Origin: Aliiroseovarius sp. M344
GTDB taxonomy: Bacteria > Pseudomonadota > Alphaproteobacteria > Rhodobacterales > Rhodobacteraceae
Length of the DNA: 64,000 nt
Direction: 5' to 3'
NCBI RefSeq assembly: GCF_025140835.1
Contig: NZ_CP081153.1
Coordinates: 682,001-746,000, forward strand
Positions 53,844-63,950 of this stretch are shown piece by piece. A program made the translations under genes and the position numbers. Position 1 is the first letter of the stretch. The number at the start of each line of letters is the position of its first letter. The notes under the pieces were generated by a model. The model worked only from the letters and a program-made list of their open reading frames with translations, searched no databases and was not told the DNA's origin.

Positions 53844-55292
53844 ATGTTCGATCTGCGACCAGTCGTTTATGTCACCGGCCTTTTGGTGGCCGCGCTTGGG
53901 GCCACAATGCTGATCCCAATGGGGATTGACCTGTATTATGGCAGCTCGGACTGGGCCGTGTTTCTGGAAAGCGCTGTCATTACAACGCTAGTTGGTGGGT
54001 CAATGGCTCTGGCCACCGCAAATGGCGTCGGTAAAGGGCTGTCGATCCAACAGACCTTCTTGCTGACCACGGGTGTCTGGGTCGCTTTGCCCATATTTGG
54101 TGCATTGCCATTTGCCTTTTCAGAGCTGGGTTCAAGCCCGGTGGACGCGTTTTTTGAGGCGATGTCTGGCCTGACCACCACTGGTTCGACAGTGTTGTCC
54201 GGGCTGGATGACATGCCGAAGGGACTTCTGTTCTGGCGAGGTCTTCTGCAATGGTTCGGCGGCATCGGTATCATTGTTGTCGCGATGGTGTTCTTGCCTG
54301 AACTCCGCGTGGGCGGCATGCAGATATTCCGCTCTGAAGGGTTTGACACATTCGGAAAAATTCTGCCCCGCGCGACCGAGATATCGTCGCGGATTTCTGT
54401 CATCTATTTCAGCTTGACCGGGGCATGTGCAGTGACCTATTTCGCCATGGGTATGGACGTGTTCGATGCGGCGACCCATGCGATGACAACGATCGCAACC
54501 GGTGGTTACGCCAACTATGATACGTCATTCGGAGCGTTCCCGCCGGGTGTGGAATATGCCGCCGTTGTGTTCATGTTGCTCGCAGCACTTCCCTTTGTGC
54601 GCTATGTCCAAATCCTTTCGGGAACAGCACGCCCGCTTTTCCATGACTCACAGGTTCGGGCATTTTTCGGGACATTGCTTGTGGTCGTGCTGACGATGGC
54701 GGCTTGGCGCTGGTTGGCCGATGGGCAGGGCACCGAGGAATCCTTTCGAAAGACTCTGTTTAACCTGACCTCAATTCTGACGGGCACCGGGTACGCGTCG
54801 CAGGATTACATGACGTGGGGAGCGTTTCCTGTGGTCATGTTCTTCTTCGTCGGTCTGATCGGTGGGTGTGCGGGGTCCACAGCCTGTTCGATCAAAGTGT
54901 TCCGGTACCAATTGCTGTTTTCTTCCATCAAGGCACAGATCCGGGCAATCCACTCACCGCACGGTATTTTCACGCCGCGCTATGCAGGACGTCGCGTGGA
55001 CGACGACGTGCTGTCATCGGTCATGAGTTTCTTTGTTTTTTTCGTGGTGACGTTGGGCATTGTGGCCGTTTTGCTTGGTATGACGGGCCTGGATTTCATC
55101 ACCTCGGTTTCCGGTTCGGCAGCGGCGCTGGCCAATATCGGCCCGGGTTTGGGCAGTCAGATCGGGCCAGCGGGCAGTTTTGCAGGCCTCAGCGACACGG
55201 CGAAATGGATACTTGCGGCAACCATGTTGATCGGCCGCCTGGAGCTATTAGCGGTTTATGTTCTGTTCACTGTGAAATTCTGGCGCGGATGA
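53844..55292 (+). CDS. trkH: Trk system potassium uptake protein TrkH
   Basis: A 482-residue inner-membrane K+ channel subunit with four pore repeats. Selectivity loops are recognisable in MSGLTTTGSTVL, MTTIATGGYANYD, LTGTGYASQDY and ANIGPGLGSQ. The start at 53844 (MFDLRPVVYV) gives the usual length; the frame extends 12 codons upstream. TrkH needs a TrkA-type NAD-binding regulator, which is not encoded here. It is convergent with the pseudo-protease gene. Confidence 0.94.
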   Translation: MFDLRPVVYVTGLLVAALGATMLIPMGIDLYYGSSDWAVFLESAVITTLVGGSMALATANGVGKGLSIQQTFLLTTGVWVALPIFGALPFAFSELGSSPVDAFFEAMSGLTTTGSTVLSGLDDMPKGLLFWRGLLQWFGGIGIIVVAMVFLPELRVGGMQIFRSEGFDTFGKILPRATEISSRISVIYFSLTGACAVTYFAMGMDVFDAATHAMTTIATGGYANYDTSFGAFPPGVEYAAVVFMLLAALPFVRYVQILSGTARPLFHDSQVRAFFGTLLVVVLTMAAWRWLADGQGTEESFRKTLFNLTSILTGTGYASQDYMTWGAFPVVMFFFVGLIGGCAGSTACSIKVFRYQLLFSSIKAQIRAIHSPHGIFTPRYAGRRVDDDVLSSVMSFFVFFVVTLGIVAVLLGMTGLDFITSVSGSAAALANIGPGLGSQIGPAGSFAGLSDTAKWILAATMLIGRLELLAVYVLFTVKFWRG

Positions 55293-55348
55293 AAATGCCC
55301 ACCCAAAGCAGGGCGGGCAGTCTCATATCTCGTAACGTGAAGCGCCCG

Positions 55349-57193
55349 TCAGTTCCAGCAGCTGACCAGTACGGTCATGTCTGCCGCGCGCGCGCTCAGG
55401 TCCACGGGGTCCATTGATCCGGCTGCGTTGGTGGCCTCAGGTGAAACACCGTTATCCGTCAGGAACGCTGTGACCGAACCCGCGTCCAGCGCAAAACTCA
55501 CGCCTTCGGGCAGGGTGCGACCAGCAGAGATTTGGGTCGGAAGAAGCATCCCCATTACGGACCCACCTGCATCCAGAACCGGCCCGCCTGCATCACCCGG
55601 CAATGCAGCAAGGGTCAGGCGGTTCAGTTCCGCTTCCCCATTCAAGCCATTAAGCTCGGACAGGCTGCCAAACGTCAGGCTGGGCGCACTTAACCGCCCT
55701 TCGTAAGAATAGCCAGCAACCGCAATATCTGATTTCAGACGGGGATCGACGGACAGAAATGCGGCATATGCCATAGGTGCCATCGGATCCTTGGGTTCCA
55801 GCAGCGCCAGACCGTGCGCTTCGTCCAGCGCGATGACGTCGGCATCATAGTCGTCATTGATTGAAATTCGGGTGCAATCGTTGACGGCTTCCGCTGTCGT
55901 CAAGATCGTACCTTTGCTGTCGACATAAAAGCCTGATCGCGACAGGTCTGGTGTTCGAATTTCAAGCCCGGACAAAAGGTCAAAGCTTTGGGTCGCCGCA
56001 TCCAACCCAGCATTATCCGCCAAGGCTTGTGGTCCCAGCGATGCGAAACTCGCCTGCATATCACGCAAAACCATATCGCGACGCTTGTCATCGCCAACCG
56101 GCCAGACCAGCGTGAAGCCTTTCACCGTACCATCGACCAGTTTGGCCTGTGTATACGAGATAATCTTGCCGTCGGTGCCTTCGATGGTGAACGAGGAGTC
56201 TTTTCGGCTACGCGGCCCGCCAACAGGCACAATTTCTAGCGACTGCAAAATGTCGTAAAGCCCAAAAAGGGTGTCCTGATTGCCGGTTTGGCTGATCAGC
56301 ACGACGCGCACGCCGCTGTCGTCTTTGGTGTCAAAATGCACAAACGGCGCTTCGTAACGGGAAAACTCGACCATCGCGCCCGGGATGGCGACGGATATAC
56401 CGGCTTGTTGGTCCTCATATGGCTGAATGCCCATTGAGGCGATGACGGCCTGAAAACTCGCCAGAAGCTCTTCGCGTTGGCGCGTCGTTAATACGCCCGT
56501 TACGTCATAGCCGCGATCAGTTTGCCATGCCGCCATAGACCGGCGCGTCCCCGCTCCAAACGCCCCATCAATGGCCGAGGCGTAATAGCCTTCCCACTTA
56601 AGTGCGACCTGAAGCGCTTTGCGTCCATCTCGGTCTAACAGCCGTTCGCTTTGCAGGGCCTCGCGTTTGGTCTCGTCGCGCGGTGGCTCGGGTTGGGTCA
56701 GAATTGTCGTTGTTTCGGGCTGGGGAACCGATGCGATTTGCTCACCTTGCTCGGACGGTTGCCCGCCATCGGGTGTTGTCTCGGATGCGGCCGACGCTTC
56801 AAGCGGGGTCGTGTTGAGCGTGTTTGCCCCAACTGGCCAAAACTGCTGCCGCAACTGGTTCGAATAGGTGATGAAGCTGTCGCGCGGGATCAGTCCGGCA
56901 TTCTTCAACGACCGTAGCTGGATGTTCGCGGCAGCCTCGGTATAGGGGCCAAGGATGACGCCGTACCAAGTGCCACCGATGCGAAACCCGTTCACGCCTT
57001 CCAGCCGGCTGGCATAGCTGCGCACGCGGGCTTCGGCTTCTGACAAGGTCGGCTGTGCTTCGATCTGGATCCAGAACAAGTTTTGTGCCTGTGCCGCAGA
57101 TGCGTCAGAGGTATTCTGTTGAGCGACAGCTGGCAGGCTGATCAGGCTTGTCGCAAGTCCGGTGAAAAGGGCTGCAGCTATGCGTTTGGTCAT
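55349..57193 (-). CDS. Exported SPOR / peptidoglycan-binding / trypsin-fold pseudo-protease
   Basis: A 614-residue periplasmic protein. It has a signal peptide (1-24, ending AVAQ), a SPOR-like domain (~38-110, FWIQIEAQPTLSEAEARV; GVILGPYTEAAAN), a PG_binding_1 domain (~190-245, GYYASAIDGAFGAGTRRSM), a middle domain, and a trypsin/DegP-like C-terminal domain (~415-580). The triad is missing: the His position in LTTAEAVNDC is Glu435, the Asp position in DEAHGLALL is Gly461, and the Ser position in LPGDAGGPV is Ala535. It therefore probably binds glycan or peptides without cleaving. The start at 57193 is preferred over 57265 because the signal peptide begins there. Confidence 0.87.
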   Translation of the reverse strand: MTKRIAAALFTGLATSLISLPAVAQQNTSDASAAQAQNLFWIQIEAQPTLSEAEARVRSYASRLEGVNGFRIGGTWYGVILGPYTEAAANIQLRSLKNAGLIPRDSFITYSNQLRQQFWPVGANTLNTTPLEASAASETTPDGGQPSEQGEQIASVPQPETTTILTQPEPPRDETKREALQSERLLDRDGRKALQVALKWEGYYASAIDGAFGAGTRRSMAAWQTDRGYDVTGVLTTRQREELLASFQAVIASMGIQPYEDQQAGISVAIPGAMVEFSRYEAPFVHFDTKDDSGVRVVLISQTGNQDTLFGLYDILQSLEIVPVGGPRSRKDSSFTIEGTDGKIISYTQAKLVDGTVKGFTLVWPVGDDKRRDMVLRDMQASFASLGPQALADNAGLDAATQSFDLLSGLEIRTPDLSRSGFYVDSKGTILTTAEAVNDCTRISINDDYDADVIALDEAHGLALLEPKDPMAPMAYAAFLSVDPRLKSDIAVAGYSYEGRLSAPSLTFGSLSELNGLNGEAELNRLTLAALPGDAGGPVLDAGGSVMGMLLPTQISAGRTLPEGVSFALDAGSVTAFLTDNGVSPEATNAAGSMDPVDLSARAADMTVLVSCWN

Positions 57194-57443
57194 AAGTCCT
57201 CGTGGCCTCACGGCTTGGCTTTGGTTTCCTTGGGCAGATAGCACAGCCTGCCCGGCTTCGGTCAATAACAGGTTGGCAATATGACAGTTTCGTGTGGCGG
57301 GTCCAGCGCGTTCATCAATTTTTGCGTGAAACGCAAGGCGGGAGTATATGGCATGTGCCGGAACTGCTCAAATCCCGGGCTTTCACGCGTTGACCCTTGG
57401 GGGGGCAGGCCGTATTGAGGGCAGACATTCCGGGAACGACCAG

Positions 57444-58403
57444 ATGGGCAAGGCCATGGCCAAGAGCGACACGCGTCCGCAAAGTTTTCAAGAGATCATT
57501 CTGCGGCTTCAGACTTACTGGGCCGAGCAGGGCTGTGCGATCCTGCAACCCTATGACATGGAGGTCGGCGCGGGCACGTTCCACCCGGCCACTACTTTGC
57601 GTTCGCTAGGGTCTCAGCCATGGGCCGCAGCTTATGTGCAGCCGTCACGTCGCCCGACGGACGGACGGTATGGGGAAAACCCCAACCGGTTGCAGCATTA
57701 CTATCAGTATCAGGTGCTGATCAAACCCAGCCCGCCCAATCTGCAAGACCTCTATCTGGGGTCGCTCGCGGCAATTGGTGTGGACGCTGAACTGCACGAC
57801 ATCCGTTTCGTCGAAGATGACTGGGAAAGCCCAACCTTGGGGGCTTGGGGCCTTGGGTGGGAGGTTTGGTGCGACGGTATGGAAGTCAGCCAGTTCACCT
57901 ATTTCCAGCAGGTCGGAGGATACGATTGCCATCCGGTTTCTGGCGAACTCACCTACGGGCTTGAGCGTCTGGCCATGTATATCCTTGGCGTCGATCATGT
58001 GATGGATATGCCGTTCAATGATCCCGGCGCGCCGATCCCGCTGAGCTACGGCGACGTTTTCAAACAGACCGAGGAAGAATATGCGCGCTGGAACTTCGAC
58101 GTGGCCAATACAGATGTTCTTTTGAAGCAATTCGAAGAGGCCGAGGCGGAATGCAACGCCATCCTTGATCTGGCCCACCTCGACCCCAAAACTGGCAAGC
58201 GCATTGTCATGGTGCATCCGGCCTATGACCAATGCATCAAGGCCAGCCACTTGTTTAACTTGCTTGATGCACGCGGCGTGATTTCGGTCACCGAACGTCA
58301 GGCCTATATCGGCCGCGTACGTAACTTGGCCAAGCTGTGTGCGGATGCTTTCGTGCAAACCCGCGCGGGCGGCTGGACGGACGGCGGCGAGGACGCGGCG
58401 TGA
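57444..58403 (+). CDS. glyQ: Glycine--tRNA ligase alpha subunit
   Basis: A 319-residue catalytic subunit of the heterotetrameric glycyl-tRNA synthetase. The signature [36 protein letters not shown] and [20 protein letters not shown] identify it. I start at 57444 (GGGAA upstream); an ATG four codons later at 57456 is also possible. Its stop overlaps the next gene's GTG start (GTGA). glyS follows after that one small gene. Confidence 0.96.
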   Translation: MGKAMAKSDTRPQSFQEIILRLQTYWAEQGCAILQPYDMEVGAGTFHPATTLRSLGSQPWAAAYVQPSRRPTDGRYGENPNRLQHYYQYQVLIKPSPPNLQDLYLGSLAAIGVDAELHDIRFVEDDWESPTLGAWGLGWEVWCDGMEVSQFTYFQQVGGYDCHPVSGELTYGLERLAMYILGVDHVMDMPFNDPGAPIPLSYGDVFKQTEEEYARWNFDVANTDVLLKQFEEAEAECNAILDLAHLDPKTGKRIVMVHPAYDQCIKASHLFNLLDARGVISVTERQAYIGRVRNLAKLCADAFVQTRAGGWTDGGEDAA

Positions 58404-58867
58404 GCGGCAAAATCATTGGGATTATCATTGTGGTAACGGCACTTTTCGCAGGTATCGCCATTTATTGGCTGCAACTTTACGCGTTCTATGACGACGTGTC
58501 GCTGAACACCGAGTTGCGCATGACAAACATGGTGACGGGGGAACCAGAAGTCGTGTTGTATGACAGCTTTCAAGGGATCGATGCTGACAGTTCCCCGCTC
58601 AGGTTCCGCGGTTGTTTCACCACGACGATGAGCCTTGCGATGCTCACGGAAACCTTCGAGAGCTATGAGCAAGCCACGCCTTTGACGGCCCCCGGTTGGT
58701 TCGATTGCTTCGATGCCGACCAGATCGGCGCTGCCTTGGAAACCGGCGAGGCCATCGCGTTTCTGGGCGAACGCAACATTCAGGACGGGGTCGATCGCGT
58801 TGTTGCGGTTTTTCCCGATGGCCGGGGTTACGCTTGGCATCAACTGAACGAAAAATATAGCGAGTAA
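58400..58867 (+). CDS. Small membrane-anchored protein between glyQ and glyS (DUF6446-like)
   Basis: A 155-residue protein starting with GTG at 58400 that overlaps the glyQ stop (GTGA). Residues ~4-24 form an N-terminal TM helix ([20 protein letters not shown]), followed by a soluble domain with conserved-looking Cys residues ([23 protein letters not shown]). It matches my memory of a Rhodobacteraceae family annotated DUF6446 that occupies this exact slot. Function is unknown. It ends 5 nt before glyS, so all three are translated from one message. Confidence 0.78.
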   Translation: MSGKIIGIIIVVTALFAGIAIYWLQLYAFYDDVSLNTELRMTNMVTGEPEVVLYDSFQGIDADSSPLRFRGCFTTTMSLAMLTETFESYEQATPLTAPGWFDCFDADQIGAALETGEAIAFLGERNIQDGVDRVVAVFPDGRGYAWHQLNEKYSE

Positions 58868-58872
58868 GCGAT

Positions 58873-61098
58873 ATGCCAGACCTGCTTATTGAACTCTTTT
58901 CGGAAGAAATCCCGGCCCGCATGCAAAGGCGTGCCGCCGATGATCTGAAAAAACTGGTGACCGATGGTTTGGTCGAGGCCGGGCTGACCTATGCCGGGGC
59001 CGCTGCGCTGTCGACACCGCGCCGTCTGACCCTCGCGATTGAGGGGCTGCTCGCCACTTCGCCGGACACCCGCGAAGAGCGCAAAGGCCCCAAAGTGGGC
59101 GCGCCTGACAAAGCGATCGAGGGGTTCTTGCGTGGGGCGGGTCTGACCCGCAATCAGTTGGAAGAACGCGAAACGCCCAAAGGCGCCGTCTATTTCGCCC
59201 TGATAGAAAAGAAGGGCCGGCCTGCTGCCGACATCGTCGCCGAAGTTTTGGAAGCCGCGATTAGAAATTTCCCGTGGCCCAAAGCGATGCGCTGGGGGAC
59301 TGGCAGCTTGCGTTGGGTGCGCCCGTTGCAGTCAATCCTGTGCATCCTGTCAGATGAAACAGGTGCCGAAATTGTGCCGATGGAAATTGACGGGATCAAA
59401 GCGGGCGACACCACGGAAGGCCATCGTTTCATGGCCCCCGGACGTTTTTCCGTAACCGGGTTTGCCGATTATGAGGCAAAACTGAAAGCGGCCAAGGTGA
59501 TCTTGTCACCCGAAGAACGGGCCGATCATATTTGGGCAGAAGCTCAGAATGCCGCCTTTGCGCAAGGTCTGGAAATTGTCGAAGACAATGGTCTGCTGGC
59601 AGAGGTGGCGGGGCTCGTCGAATGGCCGGTCGTGTTGCTGGGTGACATCGCAGAAGAGTTCATCCCATTGCCGCCTGAAGTGCTGCAAACCAGTATGCGG
59701 GAACACCAGAAATTCTTTTCCGTAAAGAACCCCAAGTCGGGCCTGATTGAGAAGTTCGTGACCGTCGCCAACCGCGAAACAGCGGATCACGGAGCCACCA
59801 TTTTGGCGGGCAACCAGAAGGTGCTGTCGGCCCGACTGGCGGATGCAAAGTTCTTTTGGGAAAACGACCTGCGCATTGCCGCGACCGGTGCTGCGGCGTG
59901 GGTGGACAGCTTGTCGAACGTCACCTTTCACAACAAGCTGGGCACGCAGGGCGAACGGATCGCACGCATCACTCAATTGGCGCGCGATGTTGCGCCTTCA
60001 GTCGGCGCGGATGTTGACCTAACCCAACAGGCTGCGCGCTGGGCCAAAGCGGATTTATCTTCCGAGATGGTGTATGAATTCCCGGAGCTTCAGGGATTGA
60101 TGGGCAAATACTATGCGGCGCCCGCTGGTTACCCGGCGGAAGTCGCGAACGCAGCGGTAGAGCACTATTCCCCGCTCGGCCCGACCGATGACGTCCCGGC
60201 AGCACCTGTTTCGGTGGCCGTCGCACTGGCTGACAAGCTGGACACGTTGACCGGATTCTGGGCAATTGATGAAAAGCCGACCGGCTCGAAGGATCCGTTT
60301 GCACTTCGCCGTGCGGCGCTTGGCGTGATCCGATTGGTGCTCGACAATAATCTGCGGATCGCGTTGGACCAACTTTTTGATGCCCAAGTGCTGCGTCACG
60401 AGATTGCCCTGAATGAAATCGGGTCGGTACGAGAAGCTCTTTTGCGCGATCTGGACAATGAAATTGCAGATCATGGCGTGTTCGGTGCCGCCATTCGCAC
60501 TGTGCTGGATCATTTTGATGGGGATCTTTCCAACCATCTTGAAGAGGTCAAGGAAAGCCTGCCCGACAAATCGCGCGACCTGCTGGGCTTCTTCCACGAC
60601 CGCCTGAAAGTCTATCTGCGCGACAAAGGTGTACGGCATGACGTGATCGACGCCTGTTTGGCCATGCCGGGCAATGACGACCTCACGTTGCTGGTCAAAC
60701 GTGCCGAAGCGCTGACCGCGTTCCTGTCCACCGAGGATGGTGAAAACCTGTTGCAGGGCGTTAAACGCTCCAGCAACATTCTGGCGCAGGCGGAAGAAAA
60801 GGACGGCGTTGAATACTCCTATGGCGCCGATGCCAAGTTCGCCGAAGCTGACGAGGAAAAGGCGCTGTTTGCAGCACTTGATACAGCCGAGGCTGCGATC
60901 AAGCCGGCGATGGAGGCGGAAGATTTCGCCGCAGCCATGCAAGCGATGGCCGATTTACGCGCGCCGATTGATGCGTTTTTCGAAGCCGTTCAGATCAATA
61001 CGGACAATCAGGTTGTGCGCCGGAATCGGCTGAACCTGCTGTCACGCATCCGGATGATCTGCGCAGGTGTTGCCGACTTGTCCCGGATCGAAGGCTGA
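58873..61098 (+). CDS. glyS: Glycine--tRNA ligase beta subunit
   Basis: A 741-residue tRNA-recognition subunit of glycyl-tRNA synthetase. It opens with PDLLIELFSEEIPARMQ and contains PKAMRWGTGSLRWVRP and PLPPEVLQTSMREHQKFF, all family hallmarks, with an HD-like and anticodon-binding C-terminal part. Slightly longer than the E. coli protein (689). It begins 5 nt after the small membrane-protein gene and forms one operon with glyQ. Confidence 0.96.
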   Translation: MPDLLIELFSEEIPARMQRRAADDLKKLVTDGLVEAGLTYAGAAALSTPRRLTLAIEGLLATSPDTREERKGPKVGAPDKAIEGFLRGAGLTRNQLEERETPKGAVYFALIEKKGRPAADIVAEVLEAAIRNFPWPKAMRWGTGSLRWVRPLQSILCILSDETGAEIVPMEIDGIKAGDTTEGHRFMAPGRFSVTGFADYEAKLKAAKVILSPEERADHIWAEAQNAAFAQGLEIVEDNGLLAEVAGLVEWPVVLLGDIAEEFIPLPPEVLQTSMREHQKFFSVKNPKSGLIEKFVTVANRETADHGATILAGNQKVLSARLADAKFFWENDLRIAATGAAAWVDSLSNVTFHNKLGTQGERIARITQLARDVAPSVGADVDLTQQAARWAKADLSSEMVYEFPELQGLMGKYYAAPAGYPAEVANAAVEHYSPLGPTDDVPAAPVSVAVALADKLDTLTGFWAIDEKPTGSKDPFALRRAALGVIRLVLDNNLRIALDQLFDAQVLRHEIALNEIGSVREALLRDLDNEIADHGVFGAAIRTVLDHFDGDLSNHLEEVKESLPDKSRDLLGFFHDRLKVYLRDKGVRHDVIDACLAMPGNDDLTLLVKRAEALTAFLSTEDGENLLQGVKRSSNILAQAEEKDGVEYSYGADAKFAEADEEKALFAALDTAEAAIKPAMEAEDFAAAMQAMADLRAPIDAFFEAVQINTDNQVVRRNRLNLLSRIRMICAGVADLSRIEG

Positions 61099-61243
61099 CA
61101 CTATTCACCCGCTAGCGCGTTTTGTTGACGATTCCTACCCTTTTTGCCGCACGGCAGCATAGAACCTAGCTCTTGTGTGACACGCAGCGCCCGTTATGGT
61201 GATTTGCGAGAAATGTGCTGCAGCGCAGAATAAAGTGGAAGCC

Positions 61244-63793
61244 ATGACCTTTACCGAGATCACGCCAACAGCGGCGATTGAGAATGCTCGCCATGGCGGG
61301 CGGGCGAAATGCCTGCAACGTCTTATCCGGCTGGATATGCCAGTGCCGCGGACGGTTGCCCTGAGCTTTGATGCTGTTCACGGAATTTCGGCAGGTGACA
61401 TGCCTGATCTGGGGGCGATGCTGGCGCTTTTTGGTCCTGAACCACTGGTGTCAGTGCGGCCATCTTCGGAAGACCCGGATTGGGGCGGACCGGGTGCCAT
61501 ATTGAACATCGGCATGAACGATGCAGTCCATGCCAAATTGTCTAAGTCTCACGGGGAAATGGCGGCAAACGCGCTCTATCTGCGTTTCATTCAGTCTTAT
61601 GCCGTTCATGTCGGGCGTCTGGACCCCGATGAGTTCGAAACCTTCTCGACCCCGTCTTCGGACGCCCTGCGCGCAGCGCTTGAGCTTTATGAGGAAGAAA
61701 CCGAAAGTTATTTCCCGCAGGACCCGAAAGAACAACTGGCTGAAATCCTGCGCTCCATGGCGCGCGCCTGGGAGGGCACAACGGCACGCCTTTTGCGCCA
61801 GGCCAAGGGTGCCCCAGCGGATGCGGGACTGGGGTTGGTGGTTCAGAAGATGGCGTTGGGTGTCGGTCAAAGTGTCTGTGGATCCGGCGTCATACAGTTC
61901 GTTAATGGTCAGACTGGGCGGCGCGAAATTCGCGGGCGTTACTTGTGCAAAAGCCAAGGGCGCGACGCGCTGACAGAAGCGGGCGATCGGGACGTCATGT
62001 ATTTGACGAAAGATCCGCGCGGGCGTTCGATCGAAGAAGTACTGCCGGTTAATTTCGCAAACCTCATCAAATTTGGTGACCTCTGTCGCAGCCGACTGCG
62101 CGAAGAAATGGAAATCGAGTTTACCATCGACAACGAGGAAATGTTCATCCTTGATGCCGTACGTGTTCCACGAAGCGAACGCGCCAATGTCCGGATCGCG
62201 GTATCTTTGGCGACTGATGGCATCATCAGCCGCGAAGAGGCCGTGCTGCGAATCCCGCCCCGAGCGCTCAGTGAATTGCTGCACAGCCAGTTTGACCCAA
62301 AGGACAAGCGCGACCGTTTTGCACGTGGGATCGCCGCCAGTCCGGGTGCCGCGACCGGAAAGATCGTTTTCAACGCGCGGGCGGCTCAGGCGATGGCGGC
62401 TCAGGGCGAAAACTGCATCCTGGTGCGCAGTGAAACCAGCCCCGAGGATATCCGCGGCATGCACGCAGCGAAGGGCATTTTGACCGTTCGCGGTGGTATA
62501 ACCAGCCATGCAGCGGTGATTGCGCGCGGGCTCGGGTTGCCCTGTGTGGTCGGGGCGCAGGACCTGTCACTGGATAAACGTCACCGCAAACTGATCGCTA
62601 AGGATGGCCGCGAATTTGTCGAAGGCGATGTGATCAGCATCGATGGCGCGGTTGGGTTCGCCTATGTGGGCGCAGTGAAGATGTTGCCTCCTGAGCTGGG
62701 CGAAGGGTTCCAGACGCTGATGGCATGGGCAGATGATTTCCGCGACATCGGCGTGCGCGCAAATGCTGACACGCCGCCTGATGCCCGCAACGCCCGCATG
62801 TTTGCCGCCGAAGGCATCGGCCTGTGTCGGACCGAGCATATGTTTATCGATGATGATCGGCTTCTGGCCATGCGCGAGATGATTTTTGCAGATCACGCCG
62901 ATGATCGGCGGGCAGCCCTTGATCGACTGTTGCCGATGCAACGTGCCGACTTCACAGAATTGTTCGAGATTATGCAGGGTTTGCCGGTCTGCATCCGCTT
63001 GTTTGACCCGCCGCTGCACGAATTTCTGCCACATGGCCGCGAAGGTCTGCGGGAACTGGCCGAAGCGCTTGATCTGCCATTGCGCGATGTCGAGCGCCGG
63101 GTTGAGGGATTGCGCGAGTTTAATCCGATGTTGGGGATGCGCGGTGTGCGGTTAGGGATCACCGTTCCCGAAATCTATGACATGCAGGCCCGCGCCATTT
63201 TTGAGGCAACCGTCGAGGCATCGAAGTCGGGCGACCCCGTGGTGCCGGAAGTCATGATCCCGCTGGTATCCGCCAAGCGCGAGGTTGAAATCGTGAAAGC
63301 CCGCGTTGACGCTGTGGCTGCCGAAGTTCGGATCGAAACAGGTGCCAATTTCACATATCGGCTGGGTGTGATGGTGGAAACGCCGCGCGCCGCCCTTCGT
63401 GCGGGTGAAATCGCGCAACATGCCGCCTTCATGTCTTTCGGGACCAATGATTTAACCCAGATGACCTATGGCCTGTCACGTGACGATGCCGGGCGCTTCA
63501 TGGGCGAATATGTTGCGCAGGGCGTCTATGAGGAAGACCCGTTTCATATGCTTGACGCAGATGGTGTCGGAGAGTTGTTGCAGATGGGAGCGAAACGCGG
63601 CCGGGATGCAAACAATGACCTGACGTTGTCAATCTGTGGCGAACATGGCGGCAACCCAGAATCGATCCGATTCTGTCGTGACGCAGGCTTTGACTACGTC
63701 TCGTGCTCACCCTTCCGGGTGCCTATCGCGCGGCTGGCTGCGGCTCATCTGGCCGTCGAGGGCCGGGTGGACAAAACTCACCTAGATGACTGA
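61244..63793 (+). CDS. Pyruvate phosphate dikinase-like PEP-utilising protein with divergent ATP-grasp domain
   Basis: An 849-residue protein with the three-part PPDK layout. The phosphohistidine domain is intact (VRGGITSHAAVIARG, His422). The C-terminal PEP/pyruvate barrel is intact (EGIGLCRTEHMF; SICGEHGGNPES with Cys798; CSPFRVPIARLAAA). The N-terminal ATP-grasp domain is shortened and altered: the GGKGANL loop reads HGGRAKCL, and the terminal LQTR motif reads LDAV at 303-306. ATP-dependent phosphorylation may thus be impaired, or use another donor. The start at 61244 is chosen over GTG/ATG codons upstream. It follows glyS after 145 nt. Confidence 0.85.
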   Translation: MTFTEITPTAAIENARHGGRAKCLQRLIRLDMPVPRTVALSFDAVHGISAGDMPDLGAMLALFGPEPLVSVRPSSEDPDWGGPGAILNIGMNDAVHAKLSKSHGEMAANALYLRFIQSYAVHVGRLDPDEFETFSTPSSDALRAALELYEEETESYFPQDPKEQLAEILRSMARAWEGTTARLLRQAKGAPADAGLGLVVQKMALGVGQSVCGSGVIQFVNGQTGRREIRGRYLCKSQGRDALTEAGDRDVMYLTKDPRGRSIEEVLPVNFANLIKFGDLCRSRLREEMEIEFTIDNEEMFILDAVRVPRSERANVRIAVSLATDGIISREEAVLRIPPRALSELLHSQFDPKDKRDRFARGIAASPGAATGKIVFNARAAQAMAAQGENCILVRSETSPEDIRGMHAAKGILTVRGGITSHAAVIARGLGLPCVVGAQDLSLDKRHRKLIAKDGREFVEGDVISIDGAVGFAYVGAVKMLPPELGEGFQTLMAWADDFRDIGVRANADTPPDARNARMFAAEGIGLCRTEHMFIDDDRLLAMREMIFADHADDRRAALDRLLPMQRADFTELFEIMQGLPVCIRLFDPPLHEFLPHGREGLRELAEALDLPLRDVERRVEGLREFNPMLGMRGVRLGITVPEIYDMQARAIFEATVEASKSGDPVVPEVMIPLVSAKREVEIVKARVDAVAAEVRIETGANFTYRLGVMVETPRAALRAGEIAQHAAFMSFGTNDLTQMTYGLSRDDAGRFMGEYVAQGVYEEDPFHMLDADGVGELLQMGAKRGRDANNDLTLSICGEHGGNPESIRFCRDAGFDYVSCSPFRVPIARLAAAHLAVEGRVDKTHLDD

Positions 63794-63811
63794 TTCAAAT
63801 TGAAATAATCG

Positions 63812-63846
63812 CCTGAGCGCTCACTTTATCGGAGTGGTTTTTTGCG
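63812..63846 (+). terminator. Possible terminator after the PPDK-like gene
   Basis: A short CACT/AGTG stem (63822-63825 with 63833-63836) is followed by GTTTTTT. The stem is weak, with a possible extension by G-T pairs, so this is tentative. The remainder of the gap to 63950 shows nothing else I can support. Confidence 0.4.
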
Positions 63847-63950
63847 CCTGAGCAGTCCTGTGTAAACCTGTCGGGCTAGACCAAACGCCGTTTTTTTCGT
63901 AAATCCAACCTCGAGAAACTTAATGTTTTTCTGGTGTGGGGGGATTCCGA

